This document shows, one piece after another, positions 15,100-18,050 of a stretch of 18,050 bases of DNA. Positions within the stretch are counted from its first letter, which is position 1. Every line of letters starts with the position of its first letter. The position numbers and the translations under genes are program-made. This DNA is from Baffinella frigidus (taxonomy: Eukaryota > Cryptophyceae > Cryptomonadales > Baffinellaceae), in contig MU646578.1 of NCBI GenBank assembly GCA_026770585.1, positions 145,713 to 163,762 of the forward strand, in the 5' to 3' direction. Below the pieces are notes generated by a model. That model saw only the letters and a program-made list of their open reading frames with translations. It was not told where the DNA came from and did not search any database.

Positions 15100-15435
15100 C
15101 GCTTGAACCCTTAACCCTACACCCTACACCCTAAACCCTGAAACTTAAACCCTGAACCCCAATCGTGAAGTCTAACGCTGCTGGGGAGCCGCTGCGGCTT
15201 GAGGTGTTCGCAAATCGCAAACCCTAAACCCTAACCCCTAAACCGTAAATCGCAGACCCACAACCCTCATCCCTCATCCCTAAACCCCTAAACCCTAATC
15301 CCTAAACCCTAAACCCTAAACCATATTCCCTCACCCCGGACCCCGACGCTCTAACCCCTATTCCCTCACCCCTAGCCCCTCACCCCTCACCCCCAAACCT
15401 CACCCCTAACCCCCAAACCCGAATCCCGGAACCCG
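15100..15435 (+). repeat. Telomere-like array and a copy of the acidic gene's exon 1 tail
   Basis: CCCTAAA, CCCCTAA and CCCTCAC variants. At 15166-15217, GTGAAGTCTAACGCTGCTGG and GAGCCGCTGCGGCTTGAGGT resemble the exon 1 end (SAAGAPLQIETFG), without the donor. Confidence 0.8.
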
Positions 15436-15468
15436 AAAGCAAGGCGGCACGCGCCGCACGAGCGACGT

Positions 15469-15624
15469 GCACTGCGAGCCAGAATGTTTTACCTTAAGTC
15501 AACAAAGCTGATCCTCGGCAGTAAGTTGCCATTTCGTTTAGATGGACCTGCTCTGGGAGCAGGCATTTGACTTAAAGCGCTAGCTTTTAGGAGGAGTTGA
15601 CTTAGGTGAAATGTGCTGGCTCCG
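15469..15624. mobile_element. MITE-like element copy 2
   Basis: Partner of 12577-12732. Ends GAGCCAGAATGTTTTACCTT and GAGCCAGCACATTTCACCTA (minus strand) are good inverted repeats; internal sequence matches copy 1 closely. Confidence 0.78.
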
Positions 15625-15830
15625 AGAGAAGGGTTCCTCGGGGTCGAGCTGAACCCACGGAGGGCCTTGGGGGGTTATTCAAAAGTCAATTTTCCAAGAT
15701 TTTGAGAGGAACACGGGTACTTTTCACCAAAAGTCGACAAAATTCAAGATGCCTGTACCCTATGCCCTGGTCCCTAAATTACTAAGCTGTAATCCCTAAA
15801 CTACCTGAGTCCTAATCCCTAAATGACCAG

Positions 15831-17390
15831 GGCGGCACGACGCGGGGAGAAGCGTGTCCTTCCTCGCGGTCGAGCTGCACCCTAGAGTTGCCAAATCCAA
15901 GATGCGCCTGAACCTAAGCCATACCCCCGTATCCCTCAACCGTCAACACTCATCCCTCAACCCTGATAGATCATCCGCAGCCCCTAAAACATAAATCCTA
16001 ACAACTAATCCATAACCCCTAACCCATAACCCCGAAACACGAAAGAAGGGCGGCACGACGGGGGGAGAAGCGTGTCCTTCCTCGCGGTCGAGACTGGCGA
16101 GGTTTGTACACCCTAAACCCTGAACCCTTTCAAAGTTTATATTAGTCGATTCTCCAGTTGACATGCTTTGTTCGTAGTTGAAATCCGTCGATTTTCGAGT
16201 GGGGAAGGGCGCACCAAATTGGTGAGCCTGAATAGACTGAGAGAGAGGTGGGAAGCAGGGCGGCACGACCACGAGGAGAGAAGCGTGTCGATTTTCGTGA
16301 AATGGTGCGTTTTTTTCACATAAAACCCATGACGTCAGACCATACACTTAAGGCGTCCAGAGAGAGGTGGAAGAAAGCAGGGCGGCATGATCCCGCGGGA
16401 TGGAGCGTGTTCTTCTTCGTGGACGAGACAGGCGAGGTTTGTACACCCTACACCATAAACCCCACACCCTTTACCCTAAAAGCATACCGTACACAGTAGC
16501 CCGCGTGGATCGAGGGGCGTTTTTTTGGTGGGGGGGGCGAGGTTTGTGAACCCTAAATCCCATGGTTGCGGGCAACGTTAGGGGTTAGGGCTAATGTGTG
16601 CGGTTAACTTTAGGGTTGAGGGTGAATGTTTACGATACACTTTGAAAGGGTAGGCGAGGGCGAGGTCTGTAATGTTGGGTTCGGGGTTCAGGGTCCAGGG
16701 TTCAGTGCTTAGAGGCTCTGAAAGGGTCGGCGAGGGGGGGGGCAGCATCGATCAGCGCGACGAGCGAAGGTTTGTGAATCCTAAACCCCATCGTTACGGG
16801 CAACGTTAGAGGTTTAGGCGAATGTTTACTACGGTAAAGTTTAGGGTCGAGGGCGAATGTGTACGATACACTTTGAAAGGGTAGGCGAGGGGGGCGGCAG
16901 CATCGACCAGCGCAACGAGCGACGCGTGTCGTTCCTCGGGGCCGAGACAGGCGACGTTGGTACACCCTAAACCCTGAACTCTTTCAGAGTTTATTTCAGT
17001 CGATTCGTAAGTTGACATGCTGGGTGTGAAGTGCGAACCCGTCAACTTTGGTGCGGGAAAGGCTCACGAAATTGGCGAGCCCGAATGGATTGAGGCAGAC
17101 AGCTGGAAAACAGGTGTGTCTTTCCTCGGGGTCAAGGCAGGCGAGATTTGTACGCCCCAACCTCTAGCTCTGCCTCTCTCGTGTCTCCCTCTCATTTTCA
17201 AGTTAACTTAACATGCTGGATTTGCCCCGCTGCTGGATTCGCGGGGCAAACCCGTCAACTTTTGAGCGGGAAAGAGCGCACCAAATTAGTGATTCCACAT
17301 AGACTGAGAGACAGAGCTGGAAACCAAGGCGGCACGGGAGAAGTGTGTCCTTCCTCGCGGTCGAGGCAAGCGAGGTTTGTGAACCCCGAA
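15831..17390 (+). repeat. Tandem array of about nine variant copies of one exon
   Basis: Copies lie at about 15831, 16049, 16259, 16381, 16500-16541, 16738-16769, 16885, 17114 and 17327. The core encodes RHDxGxRSVSFLAVETGE, usually ending at donor GAG|GTTTGTACACCCT or close to it. Those at 16049-16101, 16381-16436 and 16885-16955 keep acceptor, frame and donor, all phase 1 in and phase 0 out. Others have stops (16259), lost acceptor (17327) or truncation. Long units also share the upstream intron: GTTGACATGCT, GTCAACTTTTGAGCGGGAAA and GACTGAGAGA. The exons cannot be joined to each other in frame, so at most one is used per transcript. Confidence 0.7.
16560..16880 (+). repeat. Duplicated block of about 100 bp within the exon array
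   Basis: GGGCAACGTTAG, GCGAATGTGTACGATACACT and TTGAAAGGGTAGGCGAGG occur in both 16568-16658 and 16798-16890. TTTAGGG-like units on the + strand lie inside. Confidence 0.75.
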
Positions 17391-17429
17391 CCCTCGCAAT
17401 GTTTACCGTGAACGTTTGCCCCAACCCCT

Positions 17430-17610
17430 AAAGGTTGCCTCAAGCCCCAAACCCTGAACCCCAAGCCTCAAACCCCAACCCTAAACCCCAAACCCCACAC
17501 CCCACACACCAGCCCCAAACCCTAACGCCAGGTGCCATCTTGTGGGGTGTGGGGTTTGGGGTTGAGGGTTGGGGTTTGAGGTGTGGGGTTTGGGGTTTAG
17601 GGTTGGGGTT
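17430..17610. repeat. Inverted pair of telomere-like arrays
   Basis: C-rich heptamers (17440-17525) are followed by their G-rich inverse (17540-17610, with TTTGGGG and TTTAGGG). GTGTGGGGTTTGGGGTTTAG and its reverse complement are both present, so the block can fold back. Confidence 0.85.
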
Positions 17611-17707
17611 TTACTATCTCTGCGCCCGACTTACTATCTCTGTTACTATCTCTGCGCCCGACTTACTATCTCTGTTACTATCTCTGCGCCCGACGCAGAG
17701 ATAGTAA
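17611..17707. repeat. 32-bp tandem repeat with inverted end
   Basis: TTACTATCTCTGCGCCCGAC plus TTACTATCTCTG is repeated twice perfectly, then a partial third unit, then GCAGAGATAGTAA in reverse orientation. Confidence 0.95.
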
Positions 17708-17960
17708 GACAGGCAGTCACGCACGCAGGCAGTCCTTCAGTCACGCAGGCAGACAGGCATGCAGCAACCATAAACACCAACCCCCACACTCCAGCTTCTG
17801 GATTGCAGGGCACAGTGAACCCTCAGTGAACCCTGCACCCTGAACACTCACCCCTAACGCTAGGCCCTGTCTTTTCCCGGGGAAGAAGAGGACCAGGGGG
17901 CGCTGAGGGGGGGTCTCGGCTTTAATAGGCTAACGGCCTGAAAATGGGGTAATTAGGCAT
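17708..17960. other. Gap with short CAGGCAG repeats, no gene
   Basis: Positions 17709-17765 hold irregular CAGGCAGTCACGCACG-type repeats. The rest has scattered CCCTGAA units and no supported gene. Confidence 0.5.
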
Positions 17961-18050
17961 ACGGCATTGCCTAGGACCTCCTACCGTAGGCCGAGGGATC
18001 CTAGGACCAAAACGTCTCGGCCTACGGTAGGAGGTCCTAGGCAATGCCGT
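17961..18050. repeat. Perfect 35-bp-arm palindrome at window end
   Basis: 17961-17995 and 18016-18050 are exact reverse complements with a 20-base loop containing CCTAGG. The second arm ends at the last base of the window, so the palindrome may be longer. The arm core CCTACCGTAGG echoes the centre of the hairpin elements and the long dispersed repeat. Confidence 0.95.

Noticed and set aside
15943-17464. Several similar minus-strand frames (ASLDREEGHASP-like)
   Set aside because: Reverse readings of the duplicated exon units of the acidic gene.

Overview
This is nuclear DNA of a eukaryotic alga, most likely one with a red-algal-derived secondary plastid (a cryptophyte such as a Guillardia-like organism fits best; this is inference). 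Three things point there. The genes are split by GT-AG introns. Plant/algal-type telomere heptamers (CCCTAAA on the + strand) are scattered everywhere. One gene encodes an ER signal peptide with Phe at the +1 position, followed by a twin-arginine lumen signal, the targeting layout of complex red plastids. No prokaryotic genes, tRNA, rRNA or CRISPR were seen.

Layout. (1) Positions 162-3928 (+): six 3' exons of a nicotinamide-mononucleotide adenylyltransferase (NMNAT). They join in frame across five introns and end in a conserved terminal exon; the N-terminal exons lie left of the window. (2) Positions 3930-5470: a graveyard of decayed copies of the NMNAT terminal exon, interleaved with palindromic hairpin elements. 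(3) Positions 5785-6831 (-): an intronless ten-finger C2H2 zinc-finger gene with an odd signal-peptide-like N terminus. (4) Positions 6832-6961: a short divergent intergenic region. (5) Positions 6962-13466 (+): a nine-exon gene for a 283-residue protein predicted to reach the thylakoid lumen. All eight junctions keep frame and GT-AG. (6) Positions 14525 onward (+): a TATA-box gene for a very acidic protein. Its first exon is clear; a tandem array of about nine variant copies of one downstream exon runs from 15831 to about 17390. (7) Positions 17430-18050: inverted telomere-like repeats, a 32-bp tandem repeat and a perfect 35-bp-arm palindrome at the window edge.

The striking theme is that the introns of all three split genes are built from telomere-like heptamer arrays, and that most exons are accompanied by one to several truncated copies of themselves with the adjoining splice site. 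Several copies break off directly into CCCTAAA-type sequence. Short inverted-repeat (MITE-like) elements and an approximately 25-bp dispersed motif centred on GGCCGTGTTGGTATT (about eleven copies) fill the same non-coding space. The genes share no evident pathway; what they share is this architecture.
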